From Thermococcus paralvinellae (GTDB lineage Archaea > Methanobacteriota_B > Thermococci > Thermococcales > Thermococcaceae): a stretch of 64,000 nt of DNA. Every line of letters begins with the position of its first letter. Positions within the stretch are counted from its first letter, which is position 1. A program made the position numbers and the translations under genes. The notes below the pieces were generated by a model. That model had not been told where the DNA came from. It searched no databases and was given only the letters and a program-made list of their open reading frames with translations. The stretch covers positions 1,712,681-1,776,680 of the forward strand of contig NZ_CP006965.1 of NCBI RefSeq assembly GCF_000517445.1. The letters are read 5' to 3'. This document shows, in pieces, positions 16,899-25,023 of the stretch.

Positions 16899-17453
16899 GT
16901 GGAGATAGTATTCATAACTTCAAACAAAGGTAAAGTCGAAGAAGCTCAAAAATATTTCACCCCTTTAGGAATCAAAATTATCCAACAAAAAATTGAATAC
17001 CCTGAAGTTCAGGCAAAAGAGCTGGAGGAAGTTGTTGAATTTGCCATTAAATGGCTCAAAGACAAGATTGATAAACCATTTTTCATAGATGATTCAGGAC
17101 TGTTTATCGAGGCATTAAACGGATTTCCAGGAGTTTATTCTGCATATGTATTCAAAACTCTTGGAAATGAAGGTATTCTAAAGCTTATGGATGGAGTTGA
17201 AAATAGAAAGGCATATTTCAAGAGTGTTATCGGATATTATGATGGAGAGATACACATTTTCAAAGGAATAGTAAATGGAAGAATTGGATACAAAAAAAGA
17301 GGAAGCTTAGGTTTTGGATTCGATCCGATATTCATTCCCGAGGGATTTAACAAAACTTTTGCCGAAATGACAACTGAAGAAAAGAATAAGATATCACATA
17401 GAGGCAAGGCTTTAATGGCATTCTCAAAATGGCTAAAAGAAAACCTTATATAA
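16899..17453 (+). CDS. XTP/dITP diphosphatase (HAM1/RdgB family)
   Basis: 184 aa from GTG 16899; GGTGAT lies 4 nt upstream, and the GTG at 16890 is part of that site. The enzyme hydrolyses XTP, ITP and dITP to monophosphates and keeps deaminated purines out of nucleic acids. Family motifs are present: '[16 protein letters not shown]' at the N-terminus, '[24 protein letters not shown]' (metal/base pocket), '[16 protein letters not shown]' and '[11 protein letters not shown]'. Length matches the Pyrococcus enzyme. A TATA candidate (AAATTTATATAAAGG) lies at about 16837-16851. Confidence 0.93.
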   Translation: MEIVFITSNKGKVEEAQKYFTPLGIKIIQQKIEYPEVQAKELEEVVEFAIKWLKDKIDKPFFIDDSGLFIEALNGFPGVYSAYVFKTLGNEGILKLMDGVENRKAYFKSVIGYYDGEIHIFKGIVNGRIGYKKRGSLGFGFDPIFIPEGFNKTFAEMTTEEKNKISHRGKALMAFSKWLKENLI

Positions 17454-17517
17454 TGGTTAAACGACAAAGAAGATGGGTCATAAGTTGAAGAAATGACAAC
17501 AAGGTGAGGGACCTAGA

Positions 17518-17970
17518 ATGGGGGAGATCCTAGATAGAATTGATTTAAGGCTCCTTGAAGAGCTAAAGGAAAACGCGAGAGAGAACATAGCAACACTCAG
17601 CAAAAAGTTAGGCATACCCAGGACAACCGTTCACTACCGCATAAAAAAGCTTGTTGAAGAAGGAATTATAGAGAAATTCACAATAAAGCCAAATTACAAA
17701 AAGCTTAACTTAGGAACAACAGCTTTCATTTTGGCACGTTATGATCCAGATTCGGGATTAACTCAAAGAGAGGTTGCAGAAAAAGTAGCTAGAATTAATG
17801 GTGTCTACGAAGTACACATTATAGCTGGAGAATGGGATCTGCTTATAAAAGTTAGAGCCTCTTCAGCTGAAGACATTGGGAAGATAGTTATTGATAAGTT
17901 ACGGGAGATAAAGGGCATTGATCAAACCGTAACAATGGTATCATTTGTTACTGTGAAAGAAGATGTTTGA
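17518..17970 (+). CDS. Lrp/AsnC-family transcriptional regulator
   Basis: 150 aa. N-terminal HTH 'DRIDLRLLEELKENARENIATLSKKLGIPRTTVHYRIKKLVEEGIIEKFTIKPNYKKL' (residues 6-63), then a RAM sensor domain 'YEVHIIAGEWDLLIKVR...IDKLREIKGIDQTVTMVSF'. This is the full-length octamer-forming Lrp architecture of Pyrococcus LrpA-like proteins. The target genes are not evident. A candidate C/D sRNA begins 8 bp past its stop. Confidence 0.9.
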   Translation: MGEILDRIDLRLLEELKENARENIATLSKKLGIPRTTVHYRIKKLVEEGIIEKFTIKPNYKKLNLGTTAFILARYDPDSGLTQREVAEKVARINGVYEVHIIAGEWDLLIKVRASSAEDIGKIVIDKLREIKGIDQTVTMVSFVTVKEDV

Positions 17971-17977
17971 TTGATTA

Positions 17978-18037
17978 GGGCGATGATTACCGTTCTCCTT
18001 CCTGATTTTATGATGATGCGAGGAGTTAGATGAGCCC
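17978..18037 (+). ncRNA. Candidate box C/D guide sRNA
   Basis: About 60 nt with the spacing of Thermococcales C/D sRNAs. There is a terminal stem GGGC/GCCC, box C-like GCGATGA (17980-17986, one mismatch to RUGAUGA), a 15-nt guide, box D' CTGA (18002-18005), a 4-nt spacer, a perfect box C' ATGATGA (18010-18016), a 13-nt guide and a D-like ATGA (18030-18033, one mismatch to CUGA). Two imperfect boxes lower certainty. By the N+5 rule the D' guide would target the G in a GAAGG context and the D guide the C in a CTAAC context; I did not identify the rRNA targets. Confidence 0.55.
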
Positions 18038-18241
18038 TTCATGAGGTTTGCTCTAGCTAAGCTAATTTTAAGAGTAAAAGCTTATTTGATTAAAGCCTTG
18101 TAATCTTCGAGTGCATTCCCCAGATTGATGGCACTTCTGTTCACTCTTAATAATAGACACTTTGTAGAAACTTGTAAAACATACTATGTAGCAGACTTTT
18201 ACTCAAAAATCAGCACTCTCAAACAAAAGAACTTGTTAAAA

Positions 18242-18382
18242 TGGTGGGGGCGCGGGGATTTGAACCCCGGTCCGCGGGTTTCTCCGGGTCAGAGCTCCAA
18301 AGGCTCATCCCCAAATCAGCAAACCCGCCTGTCTTCACACCTCTGGAGCCCGCGATGATGGACCAGGCTACACCACGCCCCC
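18242..18382 (-). tRNA. tRNA-Trp (CCA) with 63-nt intron
   Basis: Read on the minus strand: acceptor GGGGGCG/CGCCCCC, discriminator A, and an encoded CCA at the 3' end (18244-18242). The anticodon stem is GCGGG/CCCGC with loop CTCCAGA, giving anticodon CCA. An intron (18342-18280) interrupts the loop after position 37, the normal archaeal site for a bulge-helix-bulge endonuclease substrate. The exons sum to 78 nt including CCA. A TATA box lies upstream at 18411-18420. The intron contains box C/D guide elements. TrpRS for this tRNA is encoded at 54.7 kb. Confidence 0.95.
18280..18342 (-). ncRNA. tRNA-Trp intron containing a box C/D methylation guide
   Basis: On the minus strand the intron holds a C-like box (GTGTGAAGA region), D' CTGA (in TTTGCTGATTT), a C'-like GGATGAG and D CTGA (in GCTCTGACC). 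Guide pairing fits the N+5 rule precisely. Upstream of D, the guide TGGAGC pairs with GCTCCA of the anticodon loop and puts C34 opposite N+5. Upstream of D', GCGGGTTT pairs with AAACCCGC, putting the base at 39 opposite N+5. Methylation of 34 and 39 by the pre-tRNA-Trp intron is established for other euryarchaea. The A-tract of the second target includes intron bases, so pairing favours the unspliced precursor. Confidence 0.85.
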
Positions 18383-18410
18383 ACGTTCAATACTCCTTAG
18401 ATGTTGATCA

Positions 18411-18420
18411 GCTTATAAGC
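18411..18420 (-). promoter_or_regulatory. TATA box of tRNA-Trp gene
   Basis: GCTTATAAGC lies 29-38 bp upstream of the tRNA 5' end on the minus strand, the usual distance for an archaeal TATA element serving a tRNA. A-rich sequence (AAAGC) at its upstream side could act as BRE. Confidence 0.65.
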
Positions 18421-18487
18421 TTTATCCTTCCTAATTTTGCGGAAAGTTTTATTAACTTTAACTTACAAAAATATTTTGGTGAGTGTC

Positions 18488-18721
18488 ATGACTGCAATAA
18501 TGATCGGACAAGACAAATTCAAGATTAGTGAAGATGAAGTAGCTAAAAGGGAACTTAAGGTCACAAAGGTTAGTGATGATGTCATACAAGTACAAGAAGA
18601 AATTCACGGGATTATAGCCCTTGTAGGAGCAACAAGCAGTGTGAACATCAAAAAAGAAGAGCTTAAAAACCTGATCAAAGTTGTTAAAGAAGAGTTTGGT
18701 TGGACTGATATCTGTGAATGA
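18488..18721 (+). CDS. Small conserved-looking hypothetical protein
   Basis: 77 aa from ATG 18488, with GGTGAG 4 nt upstream; an in-frame ATG at 18500 is the alternative. Mixed alpha/beta, no TM segment, no cysteine until the last residues ('WTDICE'). Charged composition and good codon structure support a real gene, but I recognise no family. A pyrimidine-rich T-run follows the stop and would end transcription before the FBP gene promoter. Confidence 0.65.
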   Translation: MTAIMIGQDKFKISEDEVAKRELKVTKVSDDVIQVQEEIHGIIALVGATSSVNIKKEELKNLIKVVKEEFGWTDICE

Positions 18722-18736
18722 TAAATATAAAAGAAC

Positions 18737-18759
18737 CCTTTCCTTTTCCTTTATATTTT
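18737..18759 (+). terminator. Pyrimidine/T-rich terminator
   Basis: CCCTTTCCTTTTCCTTTATATTTT directly follows the small gene ending at 18721. Oligo-T clusters without a stable hairpin are the usual archaeal termination signal. Confidence 0.4.
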
Positions 18760-18804
18760 AAAAGTAAATGTTTTCACAAATCAGCAACTTTTTTCGAGTT
18801 TTTG

Positions 18805-18821
18805 TATCATTTGTAGTGATA
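18805..18821. promoter_or_regulatory. Thermococcales glycolytic motif (TGM) upstream of the FBP gene TATA box
   Basis: TATCATTTGTAGTGATA matches the TGM consensus TATCAC-N5-GTGATA with one mismatch and is extended by a G/C pair outside. It lies about 20 bp upstream of the TATA box at about 18838-18848. In Thermococcus and Pyrococcus, a TGM upstream of BRE/TATA marks gluconeogenic genes activated by the TrmB-like regulator Tgr/TrmBL1; that fits the gene downstream. Confidence 0.88.
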
Positions 18822-18837
18822 CATTTTTGCTTAACAA

Positions 18838-18848
18838 AATTTTATAAG
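18838..18848 (+). promoter_or_regulatory. TATA box for the FBP aldolase/phosphatase gene
   Basis: ATTTTATAAGG, preceded by an A-rich stretch, lies 34-44 bp before the ATG at 18882. A start about 25 bp downstream gives a leader of roughly 10-15 nt that just contains the GGTGAC ribosome-binding sequence. Confidence 0.65.
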
Positions 18849-18881
18849 GCTAAAATAACATATGGTTATTTGGTGACGAAA

Positions 18882-20006
18882 ATGGCAATTGGAGAGAAAA
18901 TAACAATTAGCGTTATAAAAGCAGATATCGGAGGCTGGCCAGGACATCACAAAGTTCATCCAGCCTTGATAGAAAGAGCAAAGGAAGTTCTTTCAAAAGC
19001 AAAAGAAGAGGGAACAATCATCGACTTCCATGTCACATACTGTGGCGATGATTTGCAACTGATAATGACGCACAAGAAAGGAGTTGACAGTCCAGATATC
19101 CACGGCTTGGCTTGGAACGCATTTAAAGAGGCAACTGAAGTAGCTAAAGAGCTTGGCCTTTATGGAGCTGGGCAAGACTTGCTTAAAGACGCATTCAGCG
19201 GAAACATTAGAGGAATGGGTCCGGGAGCTGCTGAAATGGAAATCACTCTAAGAAAAAGCGAGCCAATAGTGACGTTCCATATGGACAAAACTGAGCCAGG
19301 AGCATTCAATCTGCCAATCTTCAGAATGTTTGCTGACCCATTCAACACAGCTGGACTTGTAATTGATCCAAACATGCACATGGGATTCCGCTTCGAGATT
19401 TGGGACATACTGGAGCACAAGAGAGTTATAATGAGCTCTCCAGAGGAGCTCTACGACATCTTAGCATTAATCGGAGCAAAATCAAGATATGTCATAAAAA
19501 GTGTCTATCCAAAAGAGGGTCACAAGATACCAAAGGATGAACCTGTTGCTGTCATTTCTACAGAAAAGCTCTTTGAAATTGCCGGCGAGTACGTAGGAAA
19601 AGATGATCCAGTTGCAATAGTAAGAGCCCAAAGCGGTTTGCCAGCTCTTGGAGAGGTCTTAGAGCCATTTGCATTCCCACACTTGGTAAGCGGTTGGATG
19701 AGGGGTTCACACAACGGACCAATAATGCCCGTACCACTCAAATATGCAACACCCTCAAGATTCGACGGACCTCCAAGAGTTGTTGCATTAGGATGGCAGA
19801 TAAGCCCAGAAGGGAAGCTCATAGGGCCAGTTGACCTCTTTGATGATCCAGCATTTGATTGGGCAAGACAGAAGGCGTTGGAGATTACAGACTACATGAG
19901 AAGACACGGCCCATTTGAGCCACACCGCCTACCACTTGAAGACATGGAGTACACTACATTGCCAGGAATTCTTGAAAGACTCAAAGATAGATTTAAGCCT
20001 CTCTAA
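18882..20006 (+). CDS. fbp: Fructose-1,6-bisphosphate aldolase/phosphatase
   Basis: 374 aa from ATG 18882 (GGTGAC 4 nt upstream). The longer frame from 18768 would cross the promoter and is excluded. This archaeal bifunctional enzyme condenses DHAP with GAP and dephosphorylates FBP to fructose-6-phosphate, making gluconeogenesis unidirectional. Metal-binding 'KADIGGWPGHHKVHP' at the N-terminus, 'TYCGDDLQLIMTH', 'GMGPGAAEMEI', 'ADPFNTAGLVIDP' and 'GSHNGPIMPVP' are the family's conserved blocks. Control is probably by Tgr/TrmBL1 through the upstream TGM, giving activation during gluconeogenic growth. Confidence 0.95.
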   Translation: MAIGEKITISVIKADIGGWPGHHKVHPALIERAKEVLSKAKEEGTIIDFHVTYCGDDLQLIMTHKKGVDSPDIHGLAWNAFKEATEVAKELGLYGAGQDLLKDAFSGNIRGMGPGAAEMEITLRKSEPIVTFHMDKTEPGAFNLPIFRMFADPFNTAGLVIDPNMHMGFRFEIWDILEHKRVIMSSPEELYDILALIGAKSRYVIKSVYPKEGHKIPKDEPVAVISTEKLFEIAGEYVGKDDPVAIVRAQSGLPALGEVLEPFAFPHLVSGWMRGSHNGPIMPVPLKYATPSRFDGPPRVVALGWQISPEGKLIGPVDLFDDPAFDWARQKALEITDYMRRHGPFEPHRLPLEDMEYTTLPGILERLKDRFKPL

Positions 20007-20010
20007 AGCC

Positions 20011-20029
20011 TCTATTCTTTTTAATTTTC
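20011..20029 (+). terminator. T-rich terminator after the FBP gene
   Basis: TCTATTCTTTTTAATTTTC begins 5 bp after the stop codon region and separates the FBP transcript from the oppositely regulated GAPOR promoter. Confidence 0.4.
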
Positions 20030-20076
20030 ACGTACTTATTTGTACATGTTCTTGGGAGCTTTCTCATTCAAAAACC

Positions 20077-20085
20077 TTAAATAAT
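20077..20085 (+). promoter_or_regulatory. TATA box for the GAPOR gene
   Basis: TTAAATAAT preceded by AAAACC (BRE-like). The predicted transcription start at about 20105 falls inside the TGM that follows. Confidence 0.55.
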
Positions 20086-20097
20086 TCTTTTCTAAAC

Positions 20098-20114
20098 TAA
20101 CACTCAGAGTGATA
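20098..20114. promoter_or_regulatory. TGM overlapping the predicted start site of the GAPOR gene
   Basis: TAACACTCAGAGTGATA matches TATCAC-N5-GTGATA with one mismatch. It lies downstream of the TATA box, the position established for glycolytic genes repressed by Tgr/TrmBL1 when maltodextrin-type sugars are absent. Confidence 0.85.
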
Positions 20115-20127
20115 TGGAGGGATCAGC

Positions 20128-22086
20128 ATGAAATTCACAGTCCTCAAAATTAAGCTGGACAGTGAAGAAATCAAAATGGAAAGCGTGGAGAAGGAAGGGA
20201 TATATGGAATCATAGACTACGCTCTTTACCTTCATGATGAGGTTTACAAAACATACGAAGTTGATCCTTATGACCCAATGAATGTCACAGTTTTCGGAAA
20301 AGGTCCATTTGCCGGTTCTGTTCTTCCAGGAGCACACAGATTGATGTTTGTCTTTCGCTCACCACTCTACGGAGTCATCTTTCCTTCAGCGATGGGTGGA
20401 GCAGCATATCAGTTCCAGAGAGTTGGAGTGGACTTTGTAGTTCTTGAAGGTAAGAGAGAGAAGCCAACCATAATTCTTCTACAAGGAGATGGAGAAAACA
20501 TCAACGTTGAGTTGCATGAAATAGAGTTGGAAAAAGTTATCGAAATCTGGAAGGGATACAAGGGAGAAGAAGGCGTCTATGCCCTAACTGAATATCTCAT
20601 AGATAACTTCAAGGATAAATTTGACAGTGAATTTAGAATTGCCTGTGTTGGTCCAGCTTCACTCAACTCGAACTTTGGGGCCATCTTCTCACAGACGTTA
20701 AAGAATGGAAAGCGTGTAGAAGGAAGCGAGGACTGGGCAGCAAGAGGAGGAAGCGGAAGCGTCTTGATGAGAGCTCATAACGTTGTTGCGATAATCTTTG
20801 GAGGAAAAGCAAAGAAAAAATTCCCCAAAGAGAACATTGGGGACATAAAAGTCGCAAGACCTATAGTTGAGGGGGTTCACAAAAAACCAATGTTCCAAAT
20901 TATCAGTGAAAAGACTACAAAGTATAAATACAATCCAAAGCTGAAGACTGGTGGAACTTTTGGTGGAAACTATCCAGCTGAAGGCGACTTCGTGCCAATT
21001 CTAAACTGGCAGATGCCCTACATTAACAAAGAGGAGAGAATCAAGATTCACGAGAACATAATGAAGCACTACTGGGAGCCTTTCAACAAGGAAGCTATTG
21101 AAACTAAGAACTGGACGACTTGTGGTGAACCGTGTCCTGTCGTCTGTAAGAAGTTCCGTAGAGGTCACCACGTCGAGTATGAGCCTTATGAAGCTAACGG
21201 ACCATTAAGCGGAAGCATAGCACTTAGGGCAAGCGATATAAGTGTTCACGCTGTTGATGCAATGGGCTTTGATGCAATAGAATTCGGTGGTCTAGCTGCA
21301 TGGGTTCTTGAGCTCGTTTACAGAGGACTTCTCAAGCCAGAAGAAGTTGGCTTAAGCGATAAGCCAGAGTTCAACAAAGATGCCCTAATTCTGAAACCTG
21401 TTGAAGCGAGCGAAAAGAATGCAAAGCTTGTTGCAGAATTAGCCCATAAAGTGGCTTTTGCAGAAACTGAAATTGCCAAGATTTTAGGCTTGGGAAAGAG
21501 AAAAGCAAGCGCAATTCTTGATGAGAAGTTCAAGGATAGATTAAACTATGGCGAGAGCTTCAAAGACTATGCAGTCTTTACACCTCTTGGTGAAGATGGA
21601 GAAATCTGTCCAACAATGTATTGGGCAATAGGAAATTACATTCCGTTGCCAATTCAAGGAAGATACTGGACATTCTACCAGTTTGGAGTTTTCCTTGAGC
21701 CCGAAGAGCTTGCCCAGAAGATAGTGGCAAGCGCCTTATGGGAGTTCTGGTATGACAATGTTGGGTGGTGTAGATTCCATAGAGGTTGGATGAAACCAGT
21801 TCTCAAAGCTCTCTTCCTCGAAGCCTATGGTGAGAATGTCGACATGGAAGAACACGCAAAGAAAGTCATAAGAAAGCTCATAAACTATGCAAAGAAAGCG
21901 GGTTATGAGCCTGTATTCTGGGACAGCATGAGAGTCATTGATTTAGTTGTTGCAGGTGCGGAAGAGTTTGGAAATGAGAAGTGGGCAGAGAAGTTCAAGG
22001 AGGACAAAGTTGGCACTGCAAAAGAATACCTCAAGAGAGTGCTCGATGCTTACAGTGAAATTTTAGGAGTTGATTGGACAATTTAA
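20128..22086 (+). CDS. gor: Glyceraldehyde-3-phosphate:ferredoxin oxidoreductase (GAPOR), tungsten enzyme
   Basis: 652 aa, AOR family. GAPOR oxidises GAP irreversibly to 3-phosphoglycerate with ferredoxin as acceptor in the modified Embden-Meyerhof pathway of Thermococcales. The protein has the N-terminal pterin-binding domain ('GKGPFAGSVLPGAHRLMFVFRSPLYGVIFPSAMGG', 'ARGGSGSVLMRAHNVVAIIFGG') and cysteines 'CGEPCPVVC' that, with a later Cys, would bind the 4Fe-4S cluster. The C-terminal part is AOR-like. GGAGGGATC precedes the ATG. Cofactor genes moaD, moeB-like and moaE lie within 13 kb. The TGM over the start site predicts repression during gluconeogenesis. Confidence 0.95.
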   Translation: MKFTVLKIKLDSEEIKMESVEKEGIYGIIDYALYLHDEVYKTYEVDPYDPMNVTVFGKGPFAGSVLPGAHRLMFVFRSPLYGVIFPSAMGGAAYQFQRVGVDFVVLEGKREKPTIILLQGDGENINVELHEIELEKVIEIWKGYKGEEGVYALTEYLIDNFKDKFDSEFRIACVGPASLNSNFGAIFSQTLKNGKRVEGSEDWAARGGSGSVLMRAHNVVAIIFGGKAKKKFPKENIGDIKVARPIVEGVHKKPMFQIISEKTTKYKYNPKLKTGGTFGGNYPAEGDFVPILNWQMPYINKEERIKIHENIMKHYWEPFNKEAIETKNWTTCGEPCPVVCKKFRRGHHVEYEPYEANGPLSGSIALRASDISVHAVDAMGFDAIEFGGLAAWVLELVYRGLLKPEEVGLSDKPEFNKDALILKPVEASEKNAKLVAELAHKVAFAETEIAKILGLGKRKASAILDEKFKDRLNYGESFKDYAVFTPLGEDGEICPTMYWAIGNYIPLPIQGRYWTFYQFGVFLEPEELAQKIVASALWEFWYDNVGWCRFHRGWMKPVLKALFLEAYGENVDMEEHAKKVIRKLINYAKKAGYEPVFWDSMRVIDLVVAGAEEFGNEKWAEKFKEDKVGTAKEYLKRVLDAYSEILGVDWTI

Positions 22087-22122
22087 ATTTTCCTTCTTAC
22101 TTATCTACATATCCAAAAATAA

Positions 22123-22818
<696 letters not shown>

Positions 22819-22867
22819 ATTCTCAATTCCCTTTAAATTTTTCTGACTAAAGTTATATAACGGGAAT

Positions 22868-23893
22868 CTATGCCTTCTCAATAACTATTAGATCGGCCTC
22901 GATATCTTCAAGAGAAGAATTCCAGCCACCGACAACATACCTTTTTCCGTCTTCAGTCTCAACAGTGATATTTGAAATAACCTTAGCTTTATCTTCGTAG
23001 TAGTCCACTATCCTACCCTCAATTTCTACAGGTTCTTTGCTTTTAACGAACTTCCCTATGACTCTAACTTTTGAATTCATTAAGTTAAAGAGCCGTATAT
23101 CCCTAACTAACTTTCTTATGTGAATATACTCTTTTGGAAGAATCAACTTCCTTTCTTCCTCATACACAGTCTTTCCGGTAGGCCAGAGGGCATGATAGAA
23201 ATATCGGTCAAACATGAACAGTAAATTTTCATCTTTAATTATCATTGCGTAGCCGTGAAGACTTGAAGTTCCTGACATCAGGGCTTCACTCGGTGCATAA
23301 ATTCCCATCTCTTTATCTTGGATCAAAATAAATGGATCTGGAACCTCCCTAATCTTGATTTTATGAGCAACTGGGGGAACTTTGCCTGTTCCATATACAA
23401 ATAAATCTATCTCGACACCCATCTTTTTCTTCTTCATGAGGTCATCTTGAATTTTCCTCAAGAAAGAGAGAGGAAGAGCCAAAGATATATGCCTCTTGGC
23501 ATTTTTGATGGCATCTTTTACATATTTTTCAAAGGTTATCTTGCTTTTCACTACGATTATATTCCCTATCTCACCCTCTCCCGGGTTGTAAAGCTCCTTC
23601 AGCATTTCTTTTACCAAATTAACTTTTCTGACATATTTACGCTCGATTTCAGAGAAAACTTTTTCTGGATTAACTGCAACTACCTTTTTAGGTCTACCAC
23701 CGATTGTTATTACAAATCCTTTGCCCATAAGAGTTCTAATTACGTCGTATATCCTTGGCTGAGGAACTTTTGAGAGAGTTGCCAATTCACCAGCTGTTAA
23801 AGGTCCTTCCTTGATTAGGGTAAGGTATGCACTAACCTCATACTCATTGAATCCTAGCTCCTTGAGGAGTTCTTTAAGTTCTTTTTCGCTCAT
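22868..23893 (-). CDS. TrmB-family sugar-sensing transcriptional regulator
   Basis: 341 aa. An N-terminal TrmB winged helix ('LKELGFNEYEVSAYLTLIKEGPLTAGELATLSKVPQPRIYDVIRTLMGKGFV', residues 8-60) precedes a linker and a long effector domain with the 'ITFEKYVKDAIKNAKRHISLALP' PLD-like strand pattern. A C-terminal beta part is present too. Length equals Thermococcus litoralis TrmB (~338 aa), a maltose/trehalose-responsive repressor. It is the last gene of the ABC transporter operon, 9 bp after the ATPase gene, so it probably controls this transporter. The candidate site is the motif shared by the promoters at 28122 and 30265. Confidence 0.88.
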   Translation of the reverse strand: MSEKELKELLKELGFNEYEVSAYLTLIKEGPLTAGELATLSKVPQPRIYDVIRTLMGKGFVITIGGRPKKVVAVNPEKVFSEIERKYVRKVNLVKEMLKELYNPGEGEIGNIIVVKSKITFEKYVKDAIKNAKRHISLALPLSFLRKIQDDLMKKKKMGVEIDLFVYGTGKVPPVAHKIKIREVPDPFILIQDKEMGIYAPSEALMSGTSSLHGYAMIIKDENLLFMFDRYFYHALWPTGKTVYEEERKLILPKEYIHIRKLVRDIRLFNLMNSKVRVIGKFVKSKEPVEIEGRIVDYYEDKAKVISNITVETEDGKRYVVGGWNSSLEDIEADLIVIEKA

Positions 23894-23901
23894 ATTATCC
23901 C

Positions 23902-25014
23902 TCAGATTATCGCTTTTTCGGTGCTCTTATCAAAGACATGAATATTGTCAAGGTCTATGATTATGCTAATTTCTTTCTTTAACTCTACTGCTACATGACC
24001 AGGTATTTTAACTTTTATGATTTTACTCCCCACTCTTGCATGGATTATTGTATCAGTTCCCAGCGCTTCTACAAAATCAACCACACCTTTAATCTTTGCC
24101 TTTCTTTTGACGTGCAGAAATTCAGAGATGCCCTCAACAGTCATGTGCTCCGGCCTTATTCCAAACACAACAGTTTTGTTAATGTAATCTCTAAGGAGTT
24201 CCCCCAACTCCTCAGGGAGAGGCACTTCAAATCCTTCTCCCTCTAAAACAACACCTTTATCAGTTTCTTTGACAGTAACATCAACAATGTTCATCTCTGG
24301 GGCCCCTATGAAAGTTGCAACAAAGATTGAATTTGGCTTCGAGTAAACTTCCACTGGTGGCCCTACTTGTAGGACTTTTCCTTGCCTCATCACAGCAATT
24401 CTGTCACCCATTGTCATTGCCTCAACCTGATCGTGGGTAACATAAATCGTCGTGACCTTAAGCTGAGCTTGAAGCTTTTTAATTTCAGCACGCATCATGA
24501 CTCTGAGCTTTGCATCTAAATTTGAGAGAGGTTCGTCCATTAAGAGAACATCAGGCTCAACAACAATAGCCCTAGCAACTGCAACTCTTTGCCTCTGACC
24601 ACCACTTAGCTGGGCAGGATATCTGTCCAAAAGCTCCTCTATCTGCAAAAGCTCAGCAACCCACTTGACTTTTTTTCTAATTTCATTTTCTGGGTATTTC
24701 TTTATCCTCAATGGAAACGCTATGTTGTCGTAGACTTTCATATGCGGCCATACTGCATAGCTCTGGAAGACCATCGAAATGTTTCTGTCCTTTGGGGGCA
24801 GATATGTTACGTCTCTATCCCCAAACCATATCTTTCCCGCTGTTGGTATTTCTAGTCCAGAGATCATTCTAAGTGTTGTTGTTTTCCCACAGCCACTCGG
24901 CCCTAAAAGAACCAAAAATTCACCATCTTTTATCGTTAGGTTTATTCCATCAACTGCTTTTACCCTTCCCTTGTCAAAATACTTCTTGAGGTTTTCAAGT
25001 CTAACTTCAACCAT
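23902..25014 (-). CDS. Sugar ABC transporter ATP-binding subunit (MalK/UgpC type)
   Basis: 370 aa. Walker A 'GPSGCGKTT', Q-loop 'SMVFQSYAVWPHM', signature 'LSGGQRQRVAVARA', Walker B 'VLLMDEPLSNLDAKLR' and H-loop 'TIYVTHD' are all present. A C-terminal TOBE/regulatory domain of ~130 residues ('GIRPEHMTV') is typical of carbohydrate importers. It energises the two permeases encoded just upstream; the gene starts 10 bp after the second permease stop. The start ATG is preceded by GAGGTG. Confidence 0.93.
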   Translation of the reverse strand: MVEVRLENLKKYFDKGRVKAVDGINLTIKDGEFLVLLGPSGCGKTTTLRMISGLEIPTAGKIWFGDRDVTYLPPKDRNISMVFQSYAVWPHMKVYDNIAFPLRIKKYPENEIRKKVKWVAELLQIEELLDRYPAQLSGGQRQRVAVARAIVVEPDVLLMDEPLSNLDAKLRVMMRAEIKKLQAQLKVTTIYVTHDQVEAMTMGDRIAVMRQGKVLQVGPPVEVYSKPNSIFVATFIGAPEMNIVDVTVKETDKGVVLEGEGFEVPLPEELGELLRDYINKTVVFGIRPEHMTVEGISEFLHVKRKAKIKGVVDFVEALGTDTIIHARVGSKIIKVKIPGHVAVELKKEISIIIDLDNIHVFDKSTEKAII

Positions 25015-25023
25015 GTTAACACC

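Noticed and set aside
18125-18528. Frames of 77 and 95 codons across 18125-18528
   Set aside because: They run antisense through the tRNA-Trp gene and lack a ribosome-binding site; only the 77-aa gene from 18488 is supported.
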